From: Synchiropus splendidus | Taxonomy: Eukaryota; Chordata; Actinopteri; Syngnathiformes; Callionymidae | DNA: 64,000 nt | Assembly: GCF_027744825.2 (NCBI RefSeq) | Contig: NC_071348.1 | Span: 20,617,563 to 20,681,562 of the forward strand | Reading direction: 5' to 3' | Shown: piece after piece, positions 35,632-48,100 of the stretch | Numbering within the stretch: position 1 is the first letter of the stretch | Layout of the letters: every line of letters begins with the position of its first letter | The notes under the pieces: generated by a model | What the model saw: the letters and a program-made list of their open reading frames with translations, nothing else | What the model was told of the DNA's origin: nothing | Databases searched by the model: none | Position numbers and translations under genes: made by a program

Positions 35632-38447
35632 GAAAAACACTTCAGACAGCTTAGATTTGATGTGCAACTACTACAAAGACCCTCTCTGTTATAGTGGGAG
35701 GTGAAAATTTCGAGTTCTGAAGCTTCCCTGCAAAGTTAAGGAACAATGCAGAAAACGCGTTTTCAGCCTGAGATAGGGTGGGTTCCAGAACGCCAAACAT
35801 AAAAATGTTGATAACTTTGGAAAAACAATTCAGACAGCTTAGATTTGATGTGCAACTACTAGAAAGACCCTTTCTGCTACAGTGGGAGGTTAAAATTTCA
35901 TGTTCTGAAGCTTCCCTGCAAAGTTATGGCACAATGCAGAAAACGCGTTTTCAGCCTGAGATAAGGTGGGTTCCGCAATGCCAAACATAAAAATGTTGAT
36001 CACTTTGGAAAAAACATTTCAGACAGCTTAGATTTGACGTGCAACTATGAGAAATACCCTTTCCACTATAGTGGGAGGTGAAAATTTGATGTTCTGAAGC
36101 TTCCCTACAAATTTATGCCACAATGCGTAAAAGGCGTTTTCTGCCTGAGATAAGGTCGTTTCCGGAACGCCAAATATAAAAATGTTGATAACTTCGGAAG
36201 AAAACATCAGACAGCTTAGATTTGACGTGCAACTACGAGAAAGACCCTTTCTGCTATAGTGGGAGGTGAAAATTTCATGTTCTGAAGCTTCCCTGCAAAG
36301 TTATGGCACAAATCCGAAAACGCGTATTCAGCGTTAGATAAGGTCGATTCCGGAACGCCAAACATAAAAATGTTGATAACTTTGAAAAAACACTTCAGAC
36401 AGCTTAGATATGATGTGCAATTACTAGAAAGACCCTTTCTGCAATAGTGGGATTTGAAAATTTCATGTTCTGAAGCTTCCCTGCAAAGTTATAGCACAAT
36501 GCAGAAAACACGTTTTCAGCCTGAGATGAGGTCGATTCCGGAACGCCAAACATAAAAATGTTGATAACTTTCGAAAAACACTTCAGACAGCTTAGATTTG
36601 ACGTGCAACTACTAGAAAGACCCTTTCTGCTATAGTGGGAGGTTAAAATTTCATGTTCGGAAGCTTCCCTGCAAAGTTATGGCACAATGCGTAAAACGCG
36701 TTTTCAGCCTGAGATGAGGTCGATTCCGGAACGCCAAACATAAAAATGTTGATAACTTTCGAAAAACACTTCACACAGCTTAGATTTGATGTGCAACTAC
36801 TAGAAAGACCCTTTCTGCTATAGTGGGAGGTGAACATTTCATGTTCTGAAGCTTCCCTGGGAAGTTATTGCACAATGCAGAAAAGGCGTTTTCAGCCTGA
36901 GATGAGGTCGATTCCGGAACGCCCAACATAAAAATGTTGATAACTTTGGAAAAACACTTCAGACAGCTTAGATTTGATGTGCAACTACTGGAAAGACCCT
37001 TTCTGCTATAGTGGGAGGTGAAAATTTCATGTTCGGAAGCTTCCATGCAAAGTTATGGCACAATGCAGAGAAGGCGTTTTCAGCCTGAGATAAGGTCGAT
37101 TCTGGAACGCCAAACATAAAAATGTTGATAAATTTCGAAAAACACTTCAGACAGCTTAGATTTGATGTGCAACTACTAGAAAGACCCTTTCTGCTATAGT
37201 GGGACGTGAAAATTTCATGTTCTGAAGCTTCCCTGAGAAGTTATGGCACAATGCAGAAAATGCGTTTCCGGCTTGAGATAAAGTGGGTTCCGGAACGCCA
37301 AACATAAAAATGTTGATAACTTTGGAAAAACAGTTCAGACAGCTTAGATTTGATGTGCAACTACTAGAAAGACCCTTTCTGCTGTAGTGGGAGGTGAAAA
37401 TTTCATTTTCCGAAGCTTCCCTGCAAAGTTATGGGACAATGCAGAAAACGCGTTTTCAGCCTGAGATAAGGTCGATTCTGGAACGCCAAACATAAAAATG
37501 TTGATAACTTTGGAAAAACACTTCAGACAGCTTAGATTTGATGTGCAACTACGAGAAAGTCCCTTTCTGCTATAGTGGGAGGTGAAAATTTCATGTTCTG
37601 AAGCTTCCCTGCAAAGTTATGGCACAATGCAGAAAACGCGTTTTCAGCCTCAGATAAGGTCAATTGCGGAACGCCAAACATAAAAATGGTGATAACTTTG
37701 GAAAATCAATTCAGACAGCTTATATTTGATGTGCAACTACTAGAAAGACCCTTTCTGCTATAGTGTGAGGTGAAAATTTCATGTTCTAAAGGTTCCCTGC
37801 AAAGTTATGGCACAATGCGTAAAACGCGTTTTCAGCCTGAGATAAGGTCGATTCCGGAACGCCAAACATAAAAATGTTGATAACTTTGGAAAAACAGTTC
37901 AGACAGCTTAGATTTGATGTGCAACTACTAGAAAGACCCTTTCTGCTGTAGTGGGAGGTGAAAATTTCATTTTCCGAAGCTTCCCTGCAAAGTTATGGGA
38001 CAATGCAGAAAACGCGTTTTCAGCCTGAGATAAGGTCGATTCTGGAACGCCAAACATAAAAATGTTGATAACTTTGGAAAAACACTTCAGACAGCTTAGA
38101 TTTGATGTGCAACTACTAGAAAGACCCTTTCTGCTATAGTGCGAAGTGAAAAATTCATGTTCTGAAGCTTCCCAGCAAAGTTATGGCACATTGCAGAAAA
38201 CGCGTTTTCAGGCTGAGATAAGGTGGGTTCCGGAATGCCAAACGTAAAATTGTTGATAACTTTGGAAAAACACTTCAGATAGCTTAGATTTGATGTGCAA
38301 CTACGAGAAAGACCCTTTCTGCTATAGTGGGAGCTGAAAATTTCATGCTCTGAAGCTTTCCTTCAAAGTTATGGCACAATGCAGAAAACGCGTTTTCAGC
38401 CTGAGATAAGGTGGGTTCCGGAACGCCAAACATAAAAATGTTGATAA

Positions 38448-38452
38448 CTTTT
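38448..38452. repeat. Left target-site duplication of LTR copy 3 (CTTTT)
   Basis: CTTTC with its last base changed to T, giving AACTTTTTGTCGC at the junction. The right duplication is still CTTTC. The change is shared with copy 4. Confidence 0.85.
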
Positions 38453-40094
38453 TGTCGCTCGGGTTTTGGATTTCAAGGTTTTGTGTACAGGGCAATTGGC
38501 TGTAACAAGCCGTCCCTAGTTCCGAGTACACTACCTCCCTCTGCCTCTCTGGTTAAGGGCCCCCTCGTGTGGTCAACTCAGTCAGCCTCTTGTTGCAGAC
38601 ACGGTTCTAAAACTATAATAGATGTATCAACTTCACCTATTATATTAGTGAGTAGTGTCGGCGCTTCACTGAGCGGGTTATTTAATTCGCCCGACCTGTT
38701 GAGAAACAGGTTCTTGACCTTACAATGCTACACCTTCTACCGTAGTCTCTTTACTTAGCTTCGTTTAGGGACACATGATTAGATCCTCAATCCATTCCTT
38801 AAATAAAATATTACCTCAGCCTTCTGAACTACCACTTTATCATTGACATAATAATTCAGGATGGAATAATGCTAGCAGTCGAGACATTCACTACATGTGC
38901 ACAGGAAAGGGAATCAAACATTAATTCAATCCAGCATTAACTCACCTATAACCCAGTTGATGGTAGTACAGGAGCCAGTCCATTCTTAGTAGTCAGGGAT
39001 CATTGCCGTTGTGCCTTTTCAGTACTTAATTCGTACTCAGTTTTATTTTGTTTTTATGTCAAAAGTATTTCTCCAAAAAATTGATAAAAAGGATAACAAA
39101 ACAGTAAAATCAATAAAGAATCAAATTCAATACAAAAATGATAAAAGGGTAATAAAACAATAAAATTCAATACAAAAATGATAAAAGGGTAATAAAACAA
39201 TAAAATTCAAAAAAGGATAATGAAAACAATAAAATCAATAAACATCAATAAACTCAAGGGTATTGCCAGACGCTAATACCCAACAAAGTCAAAGGCACTG
39301 CCAGACGCTAGTGCACATACATAAATGTCAAAAATCATATAATCAAAATGCATACACAATAAAAAGGATTAAGTCAAAGATCCTAAAAAATATATTCAAA
39401 GTATATGCAATAAAAGAGATAAGTCAAAAGAATTAATCATAAAAATCAACCAATCAATAATCAAAAAAAACCATAAGAGAACAACAAAAAGAGTTAAATC
39501 AAATGGCCTAAGAGCAAGAGCAAGAGCACCGTCCCAAGTTAAGATACAAGACCTTACAGCAAACGGATGAAGCCAAAAGCGTGTATCAAGAGCGAGAGCG
39601 AGAGGTCAGTTTATCCTAGACCTTTATAGCAACATTGCCGATTTCAATAAACAATCCCCCAATGCGTCATTAATGGGTGACGTGTTCTTGTCATCTTCAG
39701 TGGAAAGTTTTAATTTTCATCACGTGTTCTAGCTGTCGTCCTTAGTGGAAAGTTTTAACTTCATTAGAGACACCCCTTATGTCTTATGCAGATGTTTTAG
39801 ATTCATTGAACATGCTGAGTGTTAGTTTCATTGTTTTGATAAATGTAACTTATGTTCTAAGTGAAGACCACAATGTTCCTTCTAAGTGTTAACCATAATC
39901 GCAAGCTCTGCTTAAAAACATGTTCTGCTTACAAATTCACCCTGAGGTTAGAGCATGCCCTGCAAGTTCAAAAGTGCAAAGCATACAGATTCAATAAGTG
40001 CTCATAATAAGTGCAAAGCATACAGATTCAATAAGTGCTCATAATAAGTGTAAAGCATGGTTATAATATTTTCGATTTTCCAGTATATACAACA
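38453..40094. mobile_element. Solo LTR, copy 3 (1642 bp)
   Basis: Same ends and internal repeats as copy 1 but 16 bp shorter. The missing bases lie between two GTTC motifs near 39876, so AATGTTC runs directly into CTTCTAAGTG. Marks shared only with copy 4 are GGTTAAGGG, ACAAGACC, GTGTATCAAG and AATAATCAAAA; marks of its own are GATCATTGCC and AGCTCTGC. The upstream flank matches that of copy 2 and the downstream flank that of copy 1, so the copy carries the full ancestral context. Confidence 0.85.
39258..39314 (+). other. Twin hairpins sharing one loop (LTR copy 3)
   Basis: Stems at 39258-39264/39275-39281 and 39295-39299/39310-39314, loops identical to those of copies 1 and 2. Confidence 0.62.
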
Positions 40095-40099
40095 CTTTC
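40095..40099. repeat. Right target-site duplication of LTR copy 3 (CTTTC)
   Basis: CTTTC after the terminal ACA, then GAAAAACACTTCAGACAG. Confidence 0.9.
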
Positions 40100-40759
40100 G
40101 AAAAACACTTCAGACAGCTTAGATTTGATGTGCAACTACTACAAAGACCCTGTCTGTAATAGTGGGAGGTGAAAATTTCGTGTTCTGAAGCTTCCCTGCA
40201 AAGTTAAGGAACAATGCAGAAAACGCGTTTTCAGCCTGAGATAGGGTTGGTTCCGGAACGCCAAACATAAAAATGTTGATAACTTTGGAAAAACAATTCA
40301 GACAGCTTAGGTTTGATGTGCTACGACTAGAAAGACCCTTTCTGCTACAGTGGGAGGTTAAAATTTCATGTTCTGAAGCTTCCCTGCAAAGTTATGGCAC
40401 AATGCAGAAAACGCGTTTTCAGCCTGAGATAAGGTGGGTTCCTCAATGCCAAACATAAAAATGTTGATCACTTTGGAAAAAACATTTCAGACAGCTTAGA
40501 TTTGACGTGCAACTACGAGAAAGACCCTTTCCACTATAGTGGGAGGTGAAAATTTGATGTTCTGAAGCTTCCCTACAAAGTTATGCCACAATGCGTAAAA
40601 GGCGTTTTCTGCCTGAGATAAGGTCGTTTCCGGAACGCCAAACATAAAAATGTTGATAACTTCGGAAGAAAACATCAGACAGCTTAGATTTGACGTGCAA
40701 CTACGAGAAAGACCCTTTCTGCTATAGTGGGAGGTGAAAATTTCATGTTCTGAAGCTTC

Positions 40760-40830
40760 CCTGCAAAGTTATAGCACAATGCAGAAAACACGTTTAGGTC
40801 GATTCTGGAACGCCAAACATAAAAATGTTG
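40760..40830 (+). repeat. Monomer with 13-bp deletion
   Basis: Near 40796 CACGTTT joins AGGTCGATTC, losing TCAGCCTGAGATA. The same joint is at about 56537, inherited through the macro-duplication. Confidence 0.87.
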
Positions 40831-42689
40831 ATAACTTTCGAAAAACACTTCAGACAGCTTAGATTTGATGTGCAACTACTAGAAAGAACCTTTCTGCTAT
40901 TGTGGGAGGTTAAAATTTCATGTTCGGAATCTTCCATGCAAAGTAATGGCACAATGCAGACTACGCGTTTTCAGCCTGAGATAAGGTTGATTCTGGAACG
41001 CCAAACATAAAAATGTTGATAACTTTGGAAAAACACTTCAGACAGCTTAGATTTGATGTGCAGCTACTAGAAAGACCCTTTCCGCTATAGTGGGAGGTGA
41101 ACATTTCATGTTCTGAAGCTTCCCTGAGAAGTTATGGCACAATGCAGAAAATGCGTTTTCGGCTTGAGATAAAGTGGGTTCCGGAACGCCAAACATAAAA
41201 ATGTTGATAACTTTGGAAAAAAACTTCAGACAGCTTAGATTTGATGTGCAACTACTAGAAAGACCCTTTCTGCTATAGTGGGACGTGAAAATTTCATGTT
41301 CTTAAGCTTCCCTGCAAAGTTATGGGACAATGCATAAAACGATTTTTCATCCTGAGATAAGGACGATTCCGGAACGGCAAACATAAAAATGTTCATAACT
41401 TTGGAAAAACACATCAAACAGCTTAGATTAGATGTGCAACTACTAGAAAGACCGTTTCTGCTATAGTGGGACATGAAAATTTCATGTTCTGAAGCTTCCC
41501 TGCAAAGTTATAGCACAAAGCAGAAAACACGTTTCCAGCCTGAGATAAGTTGGCTTCCAGAACGATAAACATAAAAATGTTGATAACTTTGGAAAAACAC
41601 TTCAGACAGCTTAGATTTGATGTGCAACTACTAGAAAGACCCTTTCTGCTATAGTGGGAGGTTAAAATTTCATGTTCGGAAGCTTCCATGCAAAGTTATG
41701 GCACAATACAGACAACGCGTTTTCAGCATGAGATAAGGTGGATTCTGGAACGCCAAACATTAAAATGTTGATAACTTTCGAAAAACACTTCAGACAGCTT
41801 AGATTTGATATGCAACTACTAGAAAGACCCTTTCTGCTATAGTGGGAGTTGAAAATTTCATGTTCTGAAGCTTAGCTGCAAAGTTATGCCACAATGCAGG
41901 AAACGCGGTTTCAGCCTGAGATAAGGTCGATTCCGGAACGCCAAACATAAAATTATTGATAACTTTAGAAAAACACTTCAGACAGCTTAGATTTGATGTG
42001 AAACTACTAGAAAGACCCTTTCTGCTATAGTGGGAGATGAAAATTTCATGTTCTGAAGCTTTCCTGCAAAGCTATGGCACAATGCGTAAAACGCGTTTTC
42101 AGCCGGAGATAAGGTTGATTCCGGAACACCAAACATAAGAATGTTGATGACTTTGGAAAAACACTTCAGACAGCTTAGATTTGATGTGCAACTACTAGAA
42201 AGACCCTTTCTGCTATAGTGGGAGGTGAAAATTTCATGTTCTGAAGCCTCCCTGGAAAGTTATGGGACAATGCAGAAAACGCATTTTCATCCTGAGATAA
42301 GGTCGATTCCGGAACGCCAAACATAAAAATGTTGATAACTTTCGAAAAACACTTCAGACAGCTTAGATTTGATGTGCAACTACTACAAAGACCCTGTCTG
42401 TTATAGTTGGAGTTGAAAATTTCACGTTCTGAAGCTTCCCTGCAAAGTTAAGGAACAATGCAGAAAACGCGTTTTCAGCCGGAGATAAGGTGGGTTCCGG
42501 AACGCCAAACATAAAAATGTTGATAACTTTGGAAAAAAACTTCAGACAGCTTAGATTTGATGTGCAACTACTAGAAAGACCCTTACTGCTATAGTGGGAC
42601 GTGAAAATTTCATGTTCTGAAGCTTCCCTGCAAAGTTATGGGACAATGCATAAAACGATTTTTCATCCTGAGATAAGGACGATTCCGGA

Positions 42690-44005
42690 ACGCCAAACAT
42701 AAAAATGTTCATAACTTTGGAAAAACACATCAGACAGCTTAGATTTGATGTGCAACTACTAGAAAGACCGTTTCTGCTATCGTGGGACGTGAAAATTTCA
42801 TGTTCTGAAGCTTCCCTGCAAAGTTATGGCACAATGCAGGAAATGCGTTTTCAGCCTGAGATAAGGTGGGTTCCGGAACGCCAAACATAAAAATGTTGAT
42901 AACTTTGGAAAAACACTTCAGACAGCTTAGATTTGATGTGCAACTACTAGAAAGACCGTTTCTGCTATAGTGGGATTTGAAAATTTCATGTTCGGAAGCT
43001 TCCCTGCAAAGTTATAGCACAACGCAGAAAACACGTTTCCAGCCTGAGATAAGTTGGCTTCCACAACGATAAACATAAAAATGTTGATAACTTTGGAAAA
43101 ACACTTCAGACAGCTTAGATTTGATGTGCAACTACTAGAAAGACCCTTTCTGCTATAGTGGGAGGTTAAAATTTCATGTTCGGAAGCTTCCATGCAAAGT
43201 TATGGCACAATGCAGACAACGCGTTTTCAGCCTGAGATAAGGTGGATTCTGGAACGCCAAACATAAAAATGTTGATAACTTTCGAAAAACACTTCAGACA
43301 GCTTAGATTTGATGTGCAACTACTAGAAAGAACCTTTCTGCTATAGTGGGAGGTCAAAATTTCATGTTCTGAAGCCTCCCTGGAAAGTCATGGGACAATG
43401 CAGAAAACGCATTTTCATCCTGAGATAAGGTCGATTCTGGAACGCCACACATAAAAATGTTGATAACTTTCGAAAAACACTCCAGACAGCTTAGATTTGA
43501 TGTGCAACTACTAAAAAGAACCTTTCTGCTGTAGTGGGAAGTGAAAATTTCATGTTCTGAAGCTTTCCTGCAAAGTTATGGCACAATGCGTAAAACGCGT
43601 TTTCAGACTGAGATAAGGTTGATTCCGGAACGCCAAACATAAAAATGTTGATAACTTTGGAAAAACACTTCAGACAGCTTAGATTTGATATGCAACTACT
43701 AGAAAGACCCTTTCTGCTATAGTGGGAGTTGAAAATTTCATGTTCTGAAGCTTAGCTGCAAAGTTATGCCACAATGCAGGAAACGCGGTTTCAGCCTGAG
43801 ATAAGGTCGATTCCGGAACACCAAACATAAAATTATTGATAACTTTAGAAAAACACTTCAGACAGCTTAAATTTGATGTGCAACTACTAGAAAGACCCTT
43901 TCTGATATAGTGGGTGGTGAAAATTTCATGTTCTGAAGGTTCCCTGCAAAGTTATGGCACAATGCGTAAAACGCGATTTCAGCCTGAGATAAGGTCGATT
44001 CCGGA
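42690..44005 (+). repeat. Seven-monomer (1316-bp) tandem duplication, first unit
   Basis: Matches 44006-45190 at an offset of exactly 1316 bp (7 x 188). The related stretch in the right macro-unit (58432-59400) has only one unit, and its variants (CATGTTCAGAAGCC, GATAACGTCG) follow the second unit after about 59100. Confidence 0.87.
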
Positions 44006-45190
44006 ACGCCAAACATAAAAATGTTCATAACTTTGGAAAAACACATCAGACAGCTTAGATTTGATGTGCAACTACTAGAAAGACCGTTTCTGCTATCGTG
44101 GGACGTGAAAATTTCATGTTCTGAAGCTTCCCTGCAAAGTTATGGCACAATGCAGGAAATGCGTTTTCAGCCCGAGATAAGGTGGGTTCCGGAACGCCAA
44201 ACATAAAAATGTTGATAACTTTGGAAAAACACTTCAGACAGCTTAGATTTGATGTGCAACTACTAGAAAGACCGTTTCTGCTATAGTGGGATTTGAAAAT
44301 TTCATGTTCGGAAGCTTCCCTGCAAAGTTATAGCACAACGCAGAAAACACGTTTCCAGCCTGAGATAAGTTGGCTTCCACAACGATAAACATAAAAATGT
44401 TGATAACTTTGGAAAAACACTTCAGACAGCTTAGATTTGATGTGCAACTACTAGAAAGACCCTTTCTGCTATAGTGGGAGGTTAAAATTTCATGTTCGGA
44501 AGCTTCCATGCAAAGTTATGGCACAATGCAGACAACGCGTTTTCAGCCTGAGATAAGGTGGATTCTGGAACGCCAAACATAAAAATGTTGATAACTTTCG
44601 AAAAACACTTCAGACAGCTTAGATTTGATGTGCAACTACTAGAAAGAACCTTTCTGCTATAGTGGGAGGTCAAAATTTCATGTTCAGAAGCCTCCCTGGA
44701 AAGTCATGGGACAATGCAGAAAACGCATTTTCATCCTGAGATAACGTCGATTCTGGAACGCCACACATAAAAATGTTGATAACTTTCGAAAAACACTCCA
44801 GACAGCTTAGATTTGATGTGCAACTACTAAAGAGAACCTTTCTGCTATAGTGGGAAGTGAAAATTTCATGTTCTGAAGCTTTCCTGCAAAGTTATGGCAC
44901 AATGCGTAAAACGCGTTTTCAGCCTGAGATAAGGTTGATTCCGGAACGCCAAACATAAAAATGTTGATAACTTTGGAAAAACACTTCAGACAGCTTAGAT
45001 TTGATATGCAACTACTAGAAAGACCCTTTCTGCTATAGTGGGAGTTGAAAATTTCATGTTCTGAAGCTTAGCTGCAAAGTTATGCCACAATGCAGGAAAC
45101 GCGGTTTCAGCCAGAGATAAGGTCGATTCCGGAACGCCAAACATAAAATTATTGATAACTTTAGAAAAACACTTCAGACAGCTTATATTT
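44006..45190 (+). repeat. Seven-monomer tandem duplication, second unit
   Basis: Partner of 42690-44005. It differs at TTCAGAAGCC (44684), ATAACGTCG (44742) and CTAAAGAGAACC (44827). Confidence 0.86.
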
Positions 45191-48100
45191 GATGTGCAAC
45201 TACTAGAAAGACCCTTTCTGCTATAGTGTGAGGTGAAAATTTCATGTTCTAAAGGTTCCCTGCAAAGTTATGGCACAATGCGTAAAACGCGTTTTCAGTC
45301 TGAGATAAGGTCGATTCCGGAACGCCAAACATAAATATGTTGATAACTTTCGAAAAACACTTCAGAAAGCTTAGATTTGATGTGCAACTACTAGAAAGAC
45401 CCTTTCTGCTATAGTGGGAGGTTAAAATTTCATCTTCGGAAGCTTCCATGCAAAGCTATGGCACAATGCAGACAACGCGTTTTTAGCCTGAGATAAGGTC
45501 GATTCTGGAACGCCAAACATAAAAATGTTGATAACTTTCGAAAAACACTTCAGACAGCTTAGATTTGATGTGCAACTACTAGAAAGAACCTTTCTGCTAT
45601 AGTGGGAGGTCAAAATTTCATGTTCTGAAGCTTCCCTGAGAAGTTATGGCACAATGCAGAAAATGCGTTTCCGGCTTGAGATAAAGTGGGTTCCGGAACG
45701 CCAAACATAAAAATGTTGATAACTTTGGAAAAAAACTTCAGACAGCTTAGATTTGATGTGCAACCACTAGAAAGACCCTTTCTGCTATAGTGGGACGTGA
45801 AAATTTCATGTTCTTAAGCTTTCCTGCAAAGTTATGGCACAATGCGTAAAACGCGTTTTCAGCCTGAGATTAGGTTGATTCCGGAACGCCAAACATAAAA
45901 ATGTTGATAACTTTGGAAAAACACTTCAAACAGCTTAGATTTGATATGCAACTACTAGAAAGACCCTTTCTGCTATAGTGGGAGTTGAAAATTTCATGTT
46001 CTGAAGCTTAGCTGCAAAGTTATGCCACAATACAGGAAACGCGGTTTCAGCCTGAGATAAGTTGGCTTCCACAACGATAAACATAAAAATGTTGATAACT
46101 TTGGAAAAACACTTCAGACAGCTTAGATTTGATGTGCAACTACTAGAAAGACCCTTTCTGCTATAGTGGGAGGTTAAAATTTCATGTTCGGAAGCTTCCA
46201 TGCAAAGTTATGGCACAATGCAGACAACGCGTTTTCAGCCTGAGATAAGGTGGATTCTGGAACGCCAAACATAAAAATGTTGATAACTTTCGAAAAACAC
46301 TTCAGACAGCTTAGATTTGATGTGCAACTACTAGAAAGAAGCTTTCTGCTATAGTGGGAGGTCAAAATTTCATGTTCTGAAGCCTCCCTGGAAAGTCATG
46401 GGACAATGCAGAAAACGCATTTTCTTCCTGAGATAAGGTCGATTCTGGAACGCCACACATAAAAATGTTGATAACTTTCGAAAAACACTCCAGACAGCTT
46501 AGATTTGATGTGCAACTACTAAAAAGAACCTTTCTGCTATAGTGGGAAGTGAAAATTTCATGTTCTGAAGCTTTCCTGCAAAGTTATGGCACAATGCGTA
46601 AAACGCGTTTTCAGCCTGAGATAAGGTTGATTCCGGAACGCCAAACATAAAATTGTTGATAACTTTGGAAAAACACTTCAGGCAGCTTAGATTTGATATG
46701 CAACTACTAGAAAGACCCTTTCTGCTATAGTGGGAGTTGAAAATTTCATGTTCTGAAGCTTCGCAGCAAAGTTATGGCACAATGCAGAAAAGGCGTTTTC
46801 AGCCTGAGATAAGGTGGGTTCCGGAACGCCAAACATAAAAATGTTGATAACTTTGGAAAAACATTTCAGACAGCTTAGATTTGATGTGCAACTACGAGAA
46901 AGACCCTTTCTGCTATAGTGCGAAGTGAAAAATTCATGTTCTGAAGCTTCCCAGCAAAGTTATGGCACATTGCAGAAAACGCGTTTTCAGGCTGAGATAA
47001 GATGGGTTCCGGAATGCCAAACGTAAAAATGTTGATAACTTTGGAAAAACACTTCAGATAGCTTAGATTTGATGTGCAACTACGAGAAAGACCCTTTCTG
47101 CTATAGTGGGAGGTGAAAATTTCATGTTCTGAAGCTTCCCTGCAAAGTTATGGCACAATGTGGAAAACCCGTTTTCAGCCTGAGAAAAGGTGGGGTCCGG
47201 AACGCCAAACATAAAAATGTTGATAACTTTGGAAAAACACTTCAGACAGCTTAGATTTGATGTGCAACTACTAGAAAGTCCCTTTCTGCTATAGTGGGTG
47301 GTGAAATTTTCATTTTTGAACCTTTCCTGCAAAGTTATGGCACAATGAAGTAAACGCGTTTTCAGCCCGAGATAAGGCGGGTTCCGGAACGCCAAACTTA
47401 AAAATGTTGATAACCTTGGAAAAACACTTCAGACAGCTTAGATTTGATGTGCAACTACTAGAAAGGCCCTTTCTGCTGCAGTGGGGGGTTAAAATTTCAT
47501 GTTCTGAAGCTTCCCAGCAAAGTTAAGGCACAATGCAGAAAACGTGTTTTCAGCCTGAGATAATGTGGGTTCCGGAACAGCAAACATAAAAGTGTTGATA
47601 ACTTAGGAAAAACACTTCAGACAGCTTAGATTTGATGTGCAACTACAAGAAAGACCCTTTATGCTATTGTGGGAGGTTAAAATTTCATGTTCTGAAGATT
47701 CCCAGCAAAGTTATGACACAAAGCAGAAAACGCGTTTTCAGCCAGAGATGAGGTGGGTTCCGGAACGCCAAACATAAAAATGTTGATAACTTTGCAAAAA
47801 CACTTCAGACAGCTTAGATTTGATGTGCAACTACTAGAAAGACCCTTTATGCTACTGTGGGAGGTTAAATTTTCATGTTCTGAAGCTTCCCTGCAAAGTT
47901 ATGGGACAATGCAGAAAACGCGTTTTCAGACTGAGATAAGGTGGGTTTCGGAACGCCAAACATAAAAATGTTGATAACTTTGGAAAAAACATTTCAGACA
48001 GCTTAGATTTGATGTGCAACGTCTAGAAAGACCCTTTCTGCTACAGTGGGAAGTGAAAAATTCATGTTCTGAAGCTCCCCTGCAAAATTATGGTACAATG

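Larger units (their letters stand above)
16858..38447 (+). repeat. 188-bp satellite array, segment 3 (~115 monomers)
   Basis: The longest stretch without an LTR. It is made of nested paralogous blocks: 17.1-19.85 kb against 23.8-26.95 kb; 22.5-24.5 kb against 31.3-33.35 kb (offset 8842); 29.4-31.1 kb against 33.15-34.9 kb (offset 3766); and 19.9-21.15 kb against 21.2-22.6 kb. Offsets are near-multiples of 188. Recurrent variant classes include GTGCGAAGTGAAAAATTC, GCTGCAGTGGGGGG, and GAACCTTTCCTGC monomers. No gene or foreign insertion is seen. Confidence 0.96.
31300..48020 (+). repeat. Left unit of the ~16-kb macro-duplication (with LTR copy 3)
   Basis: Satellite plus LTR copy 3, repeated in order at about 48360-63200. 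Offsets step through 17059, 16870, 16682, 16119 (LTR), 15742, 14426, 14050 and 15178 bp. Successive steps are about 188, 188, 564, 377, 1316, 376 and 1128 bp: 1, 1, 3, 2, 7, 2 and 6 monomers. The two units therefore diverged mostly by whole-monomer gain and loss. About 340 bp separate them. Confidence 0.8.
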
